A stretch of DNA of 43,596 bases from NCBI GenBank assembly GCA_012729055.1, contig JAAYDW010000060.1:1-43596 (forward strand), in the 5' to 3' direction. The position numbers and the translations under genes are program-made. Source of the stretch: Deltaproteobacteria bacterium. Lineage in GTDB: Bacteria > Desulfobacterota > Syntrophia > Syntrophales > Smithellaceae. Below the pieces are notes generated by a model that searched no databases, was not told the origin of the DNA, and saw only the letters and a program-made list of their open reading frames with translations. Below, piece by piece: positions 13,456 through 21,629 of this stretch (position 1 is its first letter; each line of letters starts with the position of its first letter).

Positions 13456-15006
13456 ATGGAAACTCACGAACTGGATTTCTTCAACCAGGCGGCGCTGCGC
13501 ATTTGCAGCAGCCTGGATATCGGCGAGGTGGCCCAGGCCTGCCTGGATTACCTGAAGCATTATATTCCGCTCGACGGCGTCATGATGAGTTACTACGATG
13601 AAAAAAACAACGCTTTCGTCATCATGGCCGTGAAGTCGGCCATTCCTCTGGATACCCGGAACAAAACGATTTCCATGCCTCCGGAAACGCCGAAACTGCT
13701 GAAAAGAGTCAAGAACACCGTCCGGATTTTCAACAAAACCGAGGAGTATCTGATCCCCTTCACCATCTGGAAAACTCTGGGGCAGGTCGAGAAGTCAAGC
13801 CTGGTGCTGTTTGCGGGCTTCAAGGAGCAGCGGTTGGGACAGATCGATTTCTTCGTGCGCGGGCGCGATCGTTACACGGAGGAGCATGCCCATCTCATCG
13901 ATCTTCTCTACAGTCCTTTCTGCATCGCCATGGCCAACAGTCTTCAGTACCAGGAAATCGTGAACATCAAGGACCTGTTTGATCACGATATCCGGCGGCT
14001 GCGCCGTGAGCTGAAACAGACGTCCGATACGGAAATTATCGGGTCGGGGAGCGGCCTGCGGCCGATTATGGAAACCGTGTCCCATGTCGCTTTGCTGACC
14101 ACGCCGGTCCTTCTCCTGGGTGAAACCGGGGTCGGCAAGGAGATCATCGCCAATCGGATCCACTATTCCTCACCGCGGAAAGACGGCCCGCTTGTTAAAA
14201 TCAACTGCGGCGCTATTCCTGATGGGCTCATCGACAGCGAACTGTTCGGCCACGAAAAGGGCGCTTTTACCGGGGCGGTTGCCCGCCAGTACGGCCGCTT
14301 CGAGCGCGCCCACCAGGGCACCATCTTTCTGGATGAAGTGGGCGATCTGCCGACGTCCGTCCAGTCCCGGCTCCTGCGGGTGCTGCAGGAAAAGGAAATC
14401 GACCGGGTCGGCGGAAACAAGCCGGTCCGGGTGGATGTGCGAGTGATTGCCGCCACGCACCGGAATCTGGAGGAACTGGTCCGCGACGGCGTTTTCAGGG
14501 AAGACCTCTGGTTTCGCCTCAACGTCTTTCCTATCCATATTCCGCCGCTTCGCGAAAGGAAAACCGACATTCCCATGCTCGTCCATCACTTCATCATGAA
14601 CAAATCCGAGGAACTGAATCTGCGCATCAATCCGGAACTGGCGCCGGGAGCCATGGAGCGCCTGATGGCTTACGACTGGCCGGGAAACGTGCGCGAATTG
14701 CAAAACGTCGTGGAACGGGCGCTGATCCGGATGCGCATTACCGATCCGTCGCGGCCGATTGATTTCGATGAAATCGCACCGCTTCCGGACGTGCGGCAAG
14801 GGCATCGCCTGCCGGAGACGGGGAAATCCTTTCTTTCTCTTGACGAGGCCACAAGGCAGCATATCGAGGCGGCGCTCGACAGAACCGGGGGGAGAATTCA
14901 GGGGGAGGAGGGCGCGGCCCGGCTTTTGAAAATCAACGCCAACACGCTCCGGCACCGGATGCGCCTCCTGGGAATTCCGTATGGAAGACAGCGCAAAGGA
15001 CCCTGA
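13456..15006 (+). CDS. Sigma-54-dependent transcriptional activator, GAF-AAA+-HTH
   Basis: The protein has 516 residues, starting at METHELDFFNQ with GGAGGCGGG directly upstream. An upstream in-frame ATG at 13390 would run through the repeat sites and is unlikely. A GAF-like sensor fills roughly the first 175 residues. The AAA+ domain has Walker A GETGVGKE near 222, GAFTGA near 268, Walker B GTIFLDEVGD and WFRLNVFPI. The C-terminal HTH (GAARLLKINANTLRHRMRLLG) is Fis-like. It should control the divergent flavoprotein cassette. Its sensor type (GAF) differs from the PAS sensor of the first activator, so the two cassettes probably respond to different signals. Confidence 0.9.
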   Translation: METHELDFFNQAALRICSSLDIGEVAQACLDYLKHYIPLDGVMMSYYDEKNNAFVIMAVKSAIPLDTRNKTISMPPETPKLLKRVKNTVRIFNKTEEYLIPFTIWKTLGQVEKSSLVLFAGFKEQRLGQIDFFVRGRDRYTEEHAHLIDLLYSPFCIAMANSLQYQEIVNIKDLFDHDIRRLRRELKQTSDTEIIGSGSGLRPIMETVSHVALLTTPVLLLGETGVGKEIIANRIHYSSPRKDGPLVKINCGAIPDGLIDSELFGHEKGAFTGAVARQYGRFERAHQGTIFLDEVGDLPTSVQSRLLRVLQEKEIDRVGGNKPVRVDVRVIAATHRNLEELVRDGVFREDLWFRLNVFPIHIPPLRERKTDIPMLVHHFIMNKSEELNLRINPELAPGAMERLMAYDWPGNVRELQNVVERALIRMRITDPSRPIDFDEIAPLPDVRQGHRLPETGKSFLSLDEATRQHIEAALDRTGGRIQGEEGAARLLKINANTLRHRMRLLGIPYGRQRKGP

Positions 15007-15124
15007 TGCGGCAGGGTGGATTTTTCCCACGGCGCTAAGCGGCGCGGGTCGCCGGACGGGGCCCGTCAGCGCTGCAATGCGCCGTGTAAAAGAAAATTCC
15101 GGAAGATGAAAGTTTTTTCAGGCT

Positions 15125-15757
15125 TTATTTGACCAGGGTTTTCAGAATGTAGTTTTCCGTAAGCCGGATCAGCTCTTCGTAACGGTACCGGTCGCGCAGA
15201 TTCCAGCCGCGCAGGGGATTCACGGACATTTGCAGTACGATCATGTTGGCCGCGTAAAAGGGATCTTCGACTTGAAAAACGCCCCGCTCGACTCCGCGGC
15301 GGATCATTTTTTCAAATTCGTGGACCAGTTCCCGTTCGTTCTCCATGGCGCTTTGGAGAGATTTCTCCGGCAGAAAACGCGATTCCAGGTACATCAGCTT
15401 GATTTCGTCCTGATACGGCTCGCAGCTTTGCAGCATGGCCCGGATGGCCCGGCGGATCTGCTCCTGCGGATCGTCAATATCGTAGATGCCGTTTTTTTCC
15501 AGGACCTTGACCCATGATTTGTGGTAGAGATCAAATACCAGGCACAGAACGTCTTCTTTCTTCTTGATATAGGAATACAGATTGCCCAGGGTGATTTTGG
15601 TGACGCGGGAAATGTCTCTCATGCTGGTGCCGGAGAACCCTTTTTTGATGAAAAGTTTTGTTGCCTTGGCCGCGATCAGCAAATGTTTCTTGCGCACCAG
15701 CTTGGGATTTTTGATCCGCGTCTCGACGGTTCCGCTGACATTTTTGGCGACGGCCAT
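15125..15757 (-). CDS. TetR/AcrR family transcriptional repressor
   Basis: The protein has 211 residues from the ATG at 15757 (AAAAGGA upstream). The N-terminal HTH reads LLIAAKATKLFIKKGFSGTSMRDISRVTKITLGNLYSYIKKKEDVL, the standard TetR DNA-binding pattern. A variable all-helical ligand domain follows. It is divergent from the acyl-CoA dehydrogenase gene with a near 500-base intergenic region containing a palindrome, and so probably represses the acyl-CoA cluster, with an acyl-CoA or fatty acid as likely inducer. Confidence 0.85.
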   Translation of the reverse strand: MAVAKNVSGTVETRIKNPKLVRKKHLLIAAKATKLFIKKGFSGTSMRDISRVTKITLGNLYSYIKKKEDVLCLVFDLYHKSWVKVLEKNGIYDIDDPQEQIRRAIRAMLQSCEPYQDEIKLMYLESRFLPEKSLQSAMENERELVHEFEKMIRRGVERGVFQVEDPFYAANMIVLQMSVNPLRGWNLRDRYRYEELIRLTENYILKTLVK

Positions 15758-16259
15758 GGGCGGGGTCCTTTTGAGGAAAAGTGAATTTGACGATGGTTTA
15801 TACATTAATTCACCCGGCAATACAACGCAATTATTTAAAAACAGGCGTATTTTCCGATTTTAGGTATAAAATCATAAACATTCAGGATAATTAAAAATAT
15901 TTCTTGCTTTTCGTTGTTTATCTGCTAAGAAAAAATAACGAACGTTCGATATCACCCAATGAATGTTGGTCACAGATGTAACGGTTTTTTTTCAGCATCA
16001 GCAAAGCGCTCTGTACATTGAAGTGTTCAAGGAAGGGCAGGCATGAGGCATTCAAAATCGGCAATCTTATGGACGACAACCGGCATTCTCTTATCTTTTT
16101 TCCATCAGACGTCAGCGGATGAATTCGCGGCCGGAAACCGCCGCCGCGGCCTGCGTTGCGGCCATCGACACGGAAGCAGGAGGGAAGCCATTTAAGGTCT
16201 TCGGGTACTCGTCCCTTGTTCACCAGGGACTAAAAAACATTTTTTTTGAAGGAGGAAAT
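15758..16259. promoter_or_regulatory. Divergent control region with CGAACGTTCG palindrome
   Basis: This 502-base gap between the TetR gene and the acyl-CoA dehydrogenase gene is AT-rich up to about 16000. It contains the perfect palindrome CGAACGTTCG (15939-15948) within ATAACGAACGTTCGATAT, and a weaker CCAA-TGAATG-TTGG at 15956-15969. These are candidate TetR operators. No coding sequence is supported here. Confidence 0.5.
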
Positions 16260-18125
16260 ATGTCGTTAAATCAGTTAATCGATTCGCGTGATGTCCGTTT
16301 TACCCTGTTTGAGATGCTGGAAGTAGAGAAGTTGAACCGGTTCGAGGCATTTCAGGATTTTGACCGGAGCGTATACGAGGATACGCTTGAACTGGCAGAG
16401 AAGATTGCCATTCAGCAGTTTTATCCGACCAACGCCGAAGGGGACAAGACGGGCCTGAAGTTCGATCCCAAAACGGGCGAGGTCAAGGTTCCCGAGTCGT
16501 TCAAAAAGGGATTCAATGCCTATATCGAGTCCGGATTCCATTCCCTGGCCCTGCCCCAGCAAATGGGCGGAATGGGTCTTCCCTCCAGCATTTCGATGGC
16601 CTGCGCAGAGTATTTCAATGCCGGGAACACGGCGCTCACGATGTATTGCGGCTCGATCACCGGAGCGCTCGCCATCATCGCCCCCTTCGCCAATAAGGAA
16701 TTGTACGACATGGTCGTTCCCAAGCTGCTGGAAGGAAAGTGGGGCGGCACCATGTGTCTGACGGAGCCGGGCGCCGGATCGGATGTCGGCGCTCTGAAAA
16801 CAAAAGCGGTCAAGCAGGCCGACGGCACCTATCTGATCACCGGCACAAAGATCTTCATCTCCAACGGCGAGCACGACATGACCGACAACATCATTCACCC
16901 GGTCCTCGCGCGGATCGAAGGCGATCCGGAAGGGACCAAGGGAATATCCATCTTCGTCGTTCCCAAATTCCACATCAACAAGGACGGCTCCTTAGGCGAG
17001 CGCAACGACATGATCTGCGCCGGCATCGAGCATAAAATGGGGCTCAAGGGAAATGCGACCTCCATGCTGACCTTCGGCGACAACGGCAAGTGCGTAGGCT
17101 ACCTCTTGGGCAAGGAACGCCAGGGAATGCAGATCATGTTCCATCTCATGAACGCAGCCCGTATCCACACGGGCGTCCAGGCTCTGGGTTGCTCCAGCGC
17201 CGCTTACCTGCACGCTGTGACGTACGCCCGCAACCGGGTGCAGAGCGCGCTCATCACGAATCCCAAGGGCGGCCCCGTGACCATTATCAATCACCCTGAC
17301 GTGAAGCGGATGCTCCTTTACATGAAGAGCAACGTTGAAGGGATGAGCATGCTGTGCCTGTTCCTCGCTCTTCACGAGGATATCATGCATGCGTCGAAGG
17401 ATCCCGAAGAAGTGAAAAAGGCGACCGGCATCGTCGAAATCCTGACCCCGATCGTGAAGGCCGGCATCTCCGACGCCTCCTGGCTCGTTACCGCCGAAGC
17501 GATGCAGGTTTATGGCGGTTACGGCTTCTGCCAGGAATACCCGGTTGAACAGTACGCCCGCGACACCAAGGTATTCTCGATCTATGAGGGAACCAACGCC
17601 ATCCAGTCGCTCGACCTGGTCATGCGCAAGATTCTCATGAATCCCGAGATGTACAACTACTCTCAGCTTCGGGAATGGATGAACGGCACGATTGCCAAGG
17701 CCAAAGGCGTCGTTGACGACAAGTATGTCAATCCGGTTGTCGAAGGGCTGGCCAAACTCGACGAAATGATCGAGATGATGAAGAAGCAGTTGGGCGAAAT
17801 GAAGATTCTCCTTCTGCTCAACAATGCCACCCCCTTCCAGCAGGCCATGTTCCCCCTGATTGTGGCCTGGCTGCATCTGTGGAGCCTCACCCTCACCACA
17901 CCCAAAGCCAAAGCGCTTTTGGGCGACGCCAAGGGACCGGAACGCGCGAAGATTATCGCGGAAAACCCGGAAGCCGCCTATTACAGCGGCCGCGTGTTGT
18001 CGTCGCAGTTTTACATCGGCGCGGAATTTCCGAAATTCTTCGGCCGCATCGCAGCCATCGTGAACAATGAAGGCGCGGCGCTGAAGGTCGAAGCGGATAA
18101 TTTCACCGGAGCGCTGAAAGAATAG
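16260..18125 (+). CDS. Acyl-CoA dehydrogenase (long, ~600-residue type)
   Basis: The protein has 621 residues, starting at the ATG at 16260 after GGAGGAAAT. It carries the acyl-CoA dehydrogenase signature MCLTEPGAGSDVGALKTKA with KIFISNGEHD, the mid-domain beta barrel, and the C-terminal helical domain with QVYGGYGFCQEYPVEQYARD and IYEGTNAIQSLDL. The Glu of IYEGTN is the expected catalytic base. An extra C-terminal domain of about 140 residues is typical of the long acyl-CoA dehydrogenase subfamily. It oxidises an acyl-CoA to the 2-enoyl-CoA with FAD, passing electrons to ETF. It is the first gene of the TetR-controlled acyl-CoA cluster. Substrate chain length cannot be read from the sequence. 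Confidence 0.9.
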   Translation: MSLNQLIDSRDVRFTLFEMLEVEKLNRFEAFQDFDRSVYEDTLELAEKIAIQQFYPTNAEGDKTGLKFDPKTGEVKVPESFKKGFNAYIESGFHSLALPQQMGGMGLPSSISMACAEYFNAGNTALTMYCGSITGALAIIAPFANKELYDMVVPKLLEGKWGGTMCLTEPGAGSDVGALKTKAVKQADGTYLITGTKIFISNGEHDMTDNIIHPVLARIEGDPEGTKGISIFVVPKFHINKDGSLGERNDMICAGIEHKMGLKGNATSMLTFGDNGKCVGYLLGKERQGMQIMFHLMNAARIHTGVQALGCSSAAYLHAVTYARNRVQSALITNPKGGPVTIINHPDVKRMLLYMKSNVEGMSMLCLFLALHEDIMHASKDPEEVKKATGIVEILTPIVKAGISDASWLVTAEAMQVYGGYGFCQEYPVEQYARDTKVFSIYEGTNAIQSLDLVMRKILMNPEMYNYSQLREWMNGTIAKAKGVVDDKYVNPVVEGLAKLDEMIEMMKKQLGEMKILLLLNNATPFQQAMFPLIVAWLHLWSLTLTTPKAKALLGDAKGPERAKIIAENPEAAYYSGRVLSSQFYIGAEFPKFFGRIAAIVNNEGAALKVEADNFTGALKE

Positions 18126-18206
18126 GTACAAGGTACACCGATCAAGGTTCAAGGTTCAAGGTTCAAGAATCAAGGTCAAGGTACAAGGTACAAGGTGGAA
18201 GGATGA
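18124..18206 (+). repeat. Tandem GGTTCAAGG/GGTACAAGG repeat tract
   Basis: Directly after the acyl-CoA dehydrogenase stop come several copies of GGTACAAGG, GGTTCAAGG and degenerate forms in one orientation. They use the same words as the tracts flanking the remnant gene at 9.2-9.4 kb. No gene is contained here, so this may be a site where such an insert was lost, or a stand-alone repeat. Confidence 0.7.
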
Positions 18207-18226
18207 AGTTTTAAGATTTCTGATAA

Positions 18227-18269
18227 GAGTCGGCGGTTGCTGAACGGTGCAATCGCCGACTCACTTTTT
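18227..18269 (+). terminator. Strong hairpin plus T5 just upstream of abfD: terminator or attenuator
   Basis: GAGTCGGCG (18227-18235) pairs with CGCCGACTC (18254-18262), with TTGC/GCAA extending the stem inside a short loop, and TTTTT follows at 18265-18269. It has the form of a rho-independent terminator. It lies only 14 bases before the next ATG, and no promoter fits between. Either downstream genes depend on readthrough, or it acts as an attenuator. Confidence 0.75.
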
Positions 18270-18283
18270 GAGATGGGGGAAAA

Positions 18284-19789
18284 ATGAGAACCAAGCAGGA
18301 TTATATTAACGGCCTGTCCAAAATGAAGCGCAATGTTTATTTTGACGGCCAACTGATCGACCGCACCGACGAACTGCAGATGGATTGTCTCAACACGATC
18401 GGTCTCACTTACGACGAAGCCGAAAAACCCGAGAATGCGGATTTGATGACGGCCGTTTCCCATCTGACCGGGGAGCGCATCAACCGGTTCACGCACATTC
18501 ACCAGAGCACGGACGATCTGCACAAGAAGCAGGACATGACGCGGATGCTCTGCCAGAAGGTAGGCGGCTGCATTCAGCGCTGCATGGGCATTGACGCTTC
18601 CAATGCCATCTATAACGTTTCTTACGAGGCCGACAAAATCAAGCCGGGCGAAACCAGCTATCATGAAAACTTCAAAAAGTGGCTGATTCGCTTCCAAAAG
18701 GAAGATCTGATCGGCTGCTGCGCCCAGACGGACGTGAAAGGCGACCGGATGCTTCGTCCTTTCCAGCAGCCCAATCCCGGCTCCTATCTGCGCATCAAGG
18801 AAAGACTCAAAGACGGCATTGTGGTCGAAGGCTGCAAGGTTCACATTTCCGAAGCCTCCGTGGCCGACGAAGTCCTGGTCACGCCCACGCGGGCCCTGCT
18901 CAAGGACGACAAGGACTGGGCGGTATCGTTTGCCGTTCCCGGCGATTGGGAAGGCCTCAAGCAGGTGGTCACGATCCACAATCTGCGTCCGCGGGAGCAT
19001 TTCAAACGCGGCGTCACGCAGGGCGCCACGGATTCCTACATGATCTTCGAGAACTGTTTTGTTCCCTGGGAGAGGGTCTTCCTGGCGGGCGAAACGATGC
19101 TGGGCGGCGCGATGGCGCTTTTGTTTGCGCTGTTTCATCGTCATTCCTATTCGGGCTGCAAGCCGGCAATCGGGGATCTGATTCTGGGAACGGCCGCTTT
19201 AGCAGCGGAAGCGAACAACATTCACAAGGCGGAGCACGTCCGGGCGAAGCTGGCCGAACTCATCATGACCACCGAGCTGGGCTACGCAGCGGGCTATACA
19301 GCTTCCGATCTGGGCAAGCCGGAGCTATACATTCCCGGGCACGGATTCGTTCCCTTCGGACCGGGGTCTTTCATTCCCCACTCCATTTACTGCAACGTCG
19401 GCCGCTGCCTCACCGGCGAGGCGGTCTGGCGGGAAGCCGAAATCGTCTGCGATATCGCAGGCGGCGTTCCGGCCACTTTTCCGCATGAAAAAGATTTTCT
19501 CAACCCCGATACGGGCGAACAGCTTCTCAAGTACACCAAACGCAGTCCGAAAATGTCGGCTGAAGATCAGGCCCAGCTGTGGCGCATGATCGGCGACAGT
19601 CTCTGCTCCGCTTCGGGCGGCATCGCCAAGGTGGGCGGCTACCACGGCGGCGGCTCACCGATCATGGAACAGATCGCCATCACCACGCAGTACGACATCG
19701 AGTCGCGCAAAAAGCTGGTGCGTTACATCGCCGGCATGAGCGGCGGCGACCGCGAGGCGCTAAGCCGGAATATTCCGGCGAAGAAATAA
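18284..19789 (+). CDS. abfD: 4-hydroxybutyryl-CoA dehydratase / vinylacetyl-CoA isomerase
   Basis: This 501-residue protein belongs to the 4-hydroxyphenylacetate 3-hydroxylase flavoprotein superfamily. All four [4Fe-4S] ligands known from the Clostridium aminobutyricum enzyme are present at matching spacing: C96 and C100 in GGCIQRCMG, and H285 and C292 in FHRHSYSGC. The family motif YHENFKKWL and the flavin-region DxKGDRMLRPFQQ also fit. The enzyme dehydrates 4-hydroxybutyryl-CoA to crotonyl-CoA through a ketyl radical. The presence of the cluster ligands argues against a plain hydroxylase. GGGGGA precedes the ATG. The ligase and dehydrogenase downstream suit entry and later oxidation steps. 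Confidence 0.88.
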   Translation: MRTKQDYINGLSKMKRNVYFDGQLIDRTDELQMDCLNTIGLTYDEAEKPENADLMTAVSHLTGERINRFTHIHQSTDDLHKKQDMTRMLCQKVGGCIQRCMGIDASNAIYNVSYEADKIKPGETSYHENFKKWLIRFQKEDLIGCCAQTDVKGDRMLRPFQQPNPGSYLRIKERLKDGIVVEGCKVHISEASVADEVLVTPTRALLKDDKDWAVSFAVPGDWEGLKQVVTIHNLRPREHFKRGVTQGATDSYMIFENCFVPWERVFLAGETMLGGAMALLFALFHRHSYSGCKPAIGDLILGTAALAAEANNIHKAEHVRAKLAELIMTTELGYAAGYTASDLGKPELYIPGHGFVPFGPGSFIPHSIYCNVGRCLTGEAVWREAEIVCDIAGGVPATFPHEKDFLNPDTGEQLLKYTKRSPKMSAEDQAQLWRMIGDSLCSASGGIAKVGGYHGGGSPIMEQIAITTQYDIESRKKLVRYIAGMSGGDREALSRNIPAKK

Positions 19790-19870
19790 GCCGGACCGGC
19801 GTCTTGCCCTGCGACACGGCAATAACGGGGAATAACACTTAACCAACACTACTTAAGGAGGTTCCTGTTT

Positions 19871-21541
19871 ATGACGATGAGACCCTGGCAAAAATTCTAC
19901 GACTACTACGTTCCCCAGACCATCCGCTATCCCCAGTATCCGGCGCAGAGAATTTTTCAGCTGACCGCGGGGCAGTGCCCGAACAAGGTCTGTACCAGCT
20001 TCTACGGATCCGAGCTGACCTTCTGGCAGATCCGCGAGCAGGTCTTAAGGCTTGCCAACGCCCTGGCCGCCCAGGGCGTGAAAAAAGGCGACCGCGTCGG
20101 CATCCAGCTGCCCAACTGTCCGCAATTTGTCGTATCCTATCTGGCCGTCCTGCATCTGGGCGGCATTGTCGTCAATGTCAATCCGCTGTACACGCCGACG
20201 GAGCTCAAGTTCATCTTCGAAAACACATCGATGGAAACGCTCATCACGTTCGACATGGTGCTGCCCAACGTAAGGCCCCTGGTCAAGGAAACGGGTTTGA
20301 AGCGTGTGGTCGTCACCAAGGTTACCGATTACATCAACGGTTTCGGCGTGAGCACGGCCAAGGGTCTTGAACTGGAAGAAGGCTGGCTGCACTTTTCGGA
20401 GCTGATCGAAAACTGCAAGGACACCCGGCCGCCGCGGGTGCTGATCGTTCCGGATGATCCGGCGATGATCCAGTTCACCGGCGGAACAACCGGCTTTCCC
20501 AAGGGCGCGCTTTTGACCCACGGCAACCTGGTGGCCGCCACGTTCCAGTGCGGCATGTGGGCATCGCCGGGCGCCTATTCTCCTCTGTCCCAGCCGCAGC
20601 AGGAGCGCAGCGCCCTGTGCGTCCTGCCGTACTTCCATGTGTACGGCAACATCACGGCGATGAACTGGGCGTTTTTCGGCTGCGCCACGCAGGTTCTCGT
20701 GCCGCGGTTCGACATTGACGAAATACTCGACACCATCGTCAAATCCGGCCACATCACCTACTTCCCGGCGGTACCGACCATGATCACCGCCATCGTCAAT
20801 CATCCCAAAGCGGCGAGCCTCGATCTGGGCAAATATCTGGGCCTCCTCAACTCCGGCGGCGCGCCGATGCCCGTGGAACTGATCGAGCGCGTGATCGATC
20901 TGGGCATCACGTTCAGCGAGGGCTACGGCTTGAGCGAAACGAGCTCGATTACGATCGCCAATCCGCTGTCCTTCAACAAGGTCGGTTCCATCGGCATTCC
21001 GATGGCGGACAACGACTTCCGCCTCGTGGACGTGGAAAACGGCGTGGAAGACGTCAAGCCGGGAACGCCGGGAGAGCTGATTGTCAAGGGGCCGACCGTG
21101 ATGAAAGGCTACTGGAACAATCCGGAGGAAACCAAGAACCAGCTGCGCGACGGCTGGCTCCATACCGGCGATATCGCGCAGGTGGACGAGGACGGTTACA
21201 TCTTCATCGTCGACCGCAAGAAAGACATGATCATCGCCAGCGGCTTCAACATCTATCCCCGTGAAATCGAGGAATCGCTTTACGAGCATCCGAAAGTGGC
21301 TGAAGCCGTGGCCGTCGGTATTCCGCACGATTACCGGGGCGAAACGGTCAAAGTCTTCATTGTCCTGCAGCCGGGCGCGCAGGCCACCGAGGAGGAAATC
21401 ATCGAATACTGCAAGCAGAAAATGACCGCCTACAAGGTGCCCAAGGTCGTTGAATTCCGCGACGCCGTGCCCAAGTCGGCCGTCGGCAAGATTCTGCGCA
21501 AGGTTCTGCGGGATGAAGAAGTCGCCAAACTGAAAAAGTAA
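19871..21541 (+). CDS. Acyl-CoA ligase (AMP-forming, FadD-like)
   Basis: The protein has 556 residues with AAGGAGG ten bases before the ATG. It carries the AMP-binding P-loop MIQFTGGTTGFPKGALLTHGN, the A5/A7 motifs EGYGLSETSS and WLHTGDIAQVDEDGYIFIVDRKKD, and the C-terminal catalytic Lys in PKSAVGKILRK. It activates a carboxylic acid with ATP and CoA. By context the substrate may be 4-hydroxybutyrate, crotonate or another short acid. Sequence similarity is to medium/long-chain acyl-CoA synthetases, so the chain length remains open. It lies 81 bases after the dehydratase and is followed by a clear terminator. Confidence 0.92.
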   Translation: MTMRPWQKFYDYYVPQTIRYPQYPAQRIFQLTAGQCPNKVCTSFYGSELTFWQIREQVLRLANALAAQGVKKGDRVGIQLPNCPQFVVSYLAVLHLGGIVVNVNPLYTPTELKFIFENTSMETLITFDMVLPNVRPLVKETGLKRVVVTKVTDYINGFGVSTAKGLELEEGWLHFSELIENCKDTRPPRVLIVPDDPAMIQFTGGTTGFPKGALLTHGNLVAATFQCGMWASPGAYSPLSQPQQERSALCVLPYFHVYGNITAMNWAFFGCATQVLVPRFDIDEILDTIVKSGHITYFPAVPTMITAIVNHPKAASLDLGKYLGLLNSGGAPMPVELIERVIDLGITFSEGYGLSETSSITIANPLSFNKVGSIGIPMADNDFRLVDVENGVEDVKPGTPGELIVKGPTVMKGYWNNPEETKNQLRDGWLHTGDIAQVDEDGYIFIVDRKKDMIIASGFNIYPREIEESLYEHPKVAEAVAVGIPHDYRGETVKVFIVLQPGAQATEEEIIEYCKQKMTAYKVPKVVEFRDAVPKSAVGKILRKVLRDEEVAKLKK

Positions 21542-21551
21542 ATTCAAGGGA

Positions 21552-21601
21552 CAGGGAAGGGGCTGAGCGCCCTGGCGGGAACAAAGCCCTTCCCTGCTTT
21601 T
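21552..21601 (+). terminator. Rho-independent terminator after the acyl-CoA ligase
   Basis: CAGGGAAGGG (21552-21561) pairs with CCCTTCCCTG (21587-21596), followed by CTTTTATT. The dehydrogenase gene starts 29 bases later, so it too depends on readthrough or on a promoter hidden in the stem. Confidence 0.8.
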
Positions 21602-21629
21602 ATTATCCATTTAAGAAAAGGAGAATAAA

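Noticed and set aside
20045-21610. Long minus-strand open frame opposite the acyl-CoA ligase
   Set aside because: The plus-strand frame has every ligase motif. The reverse frame has no family features and an unusual residue composition.
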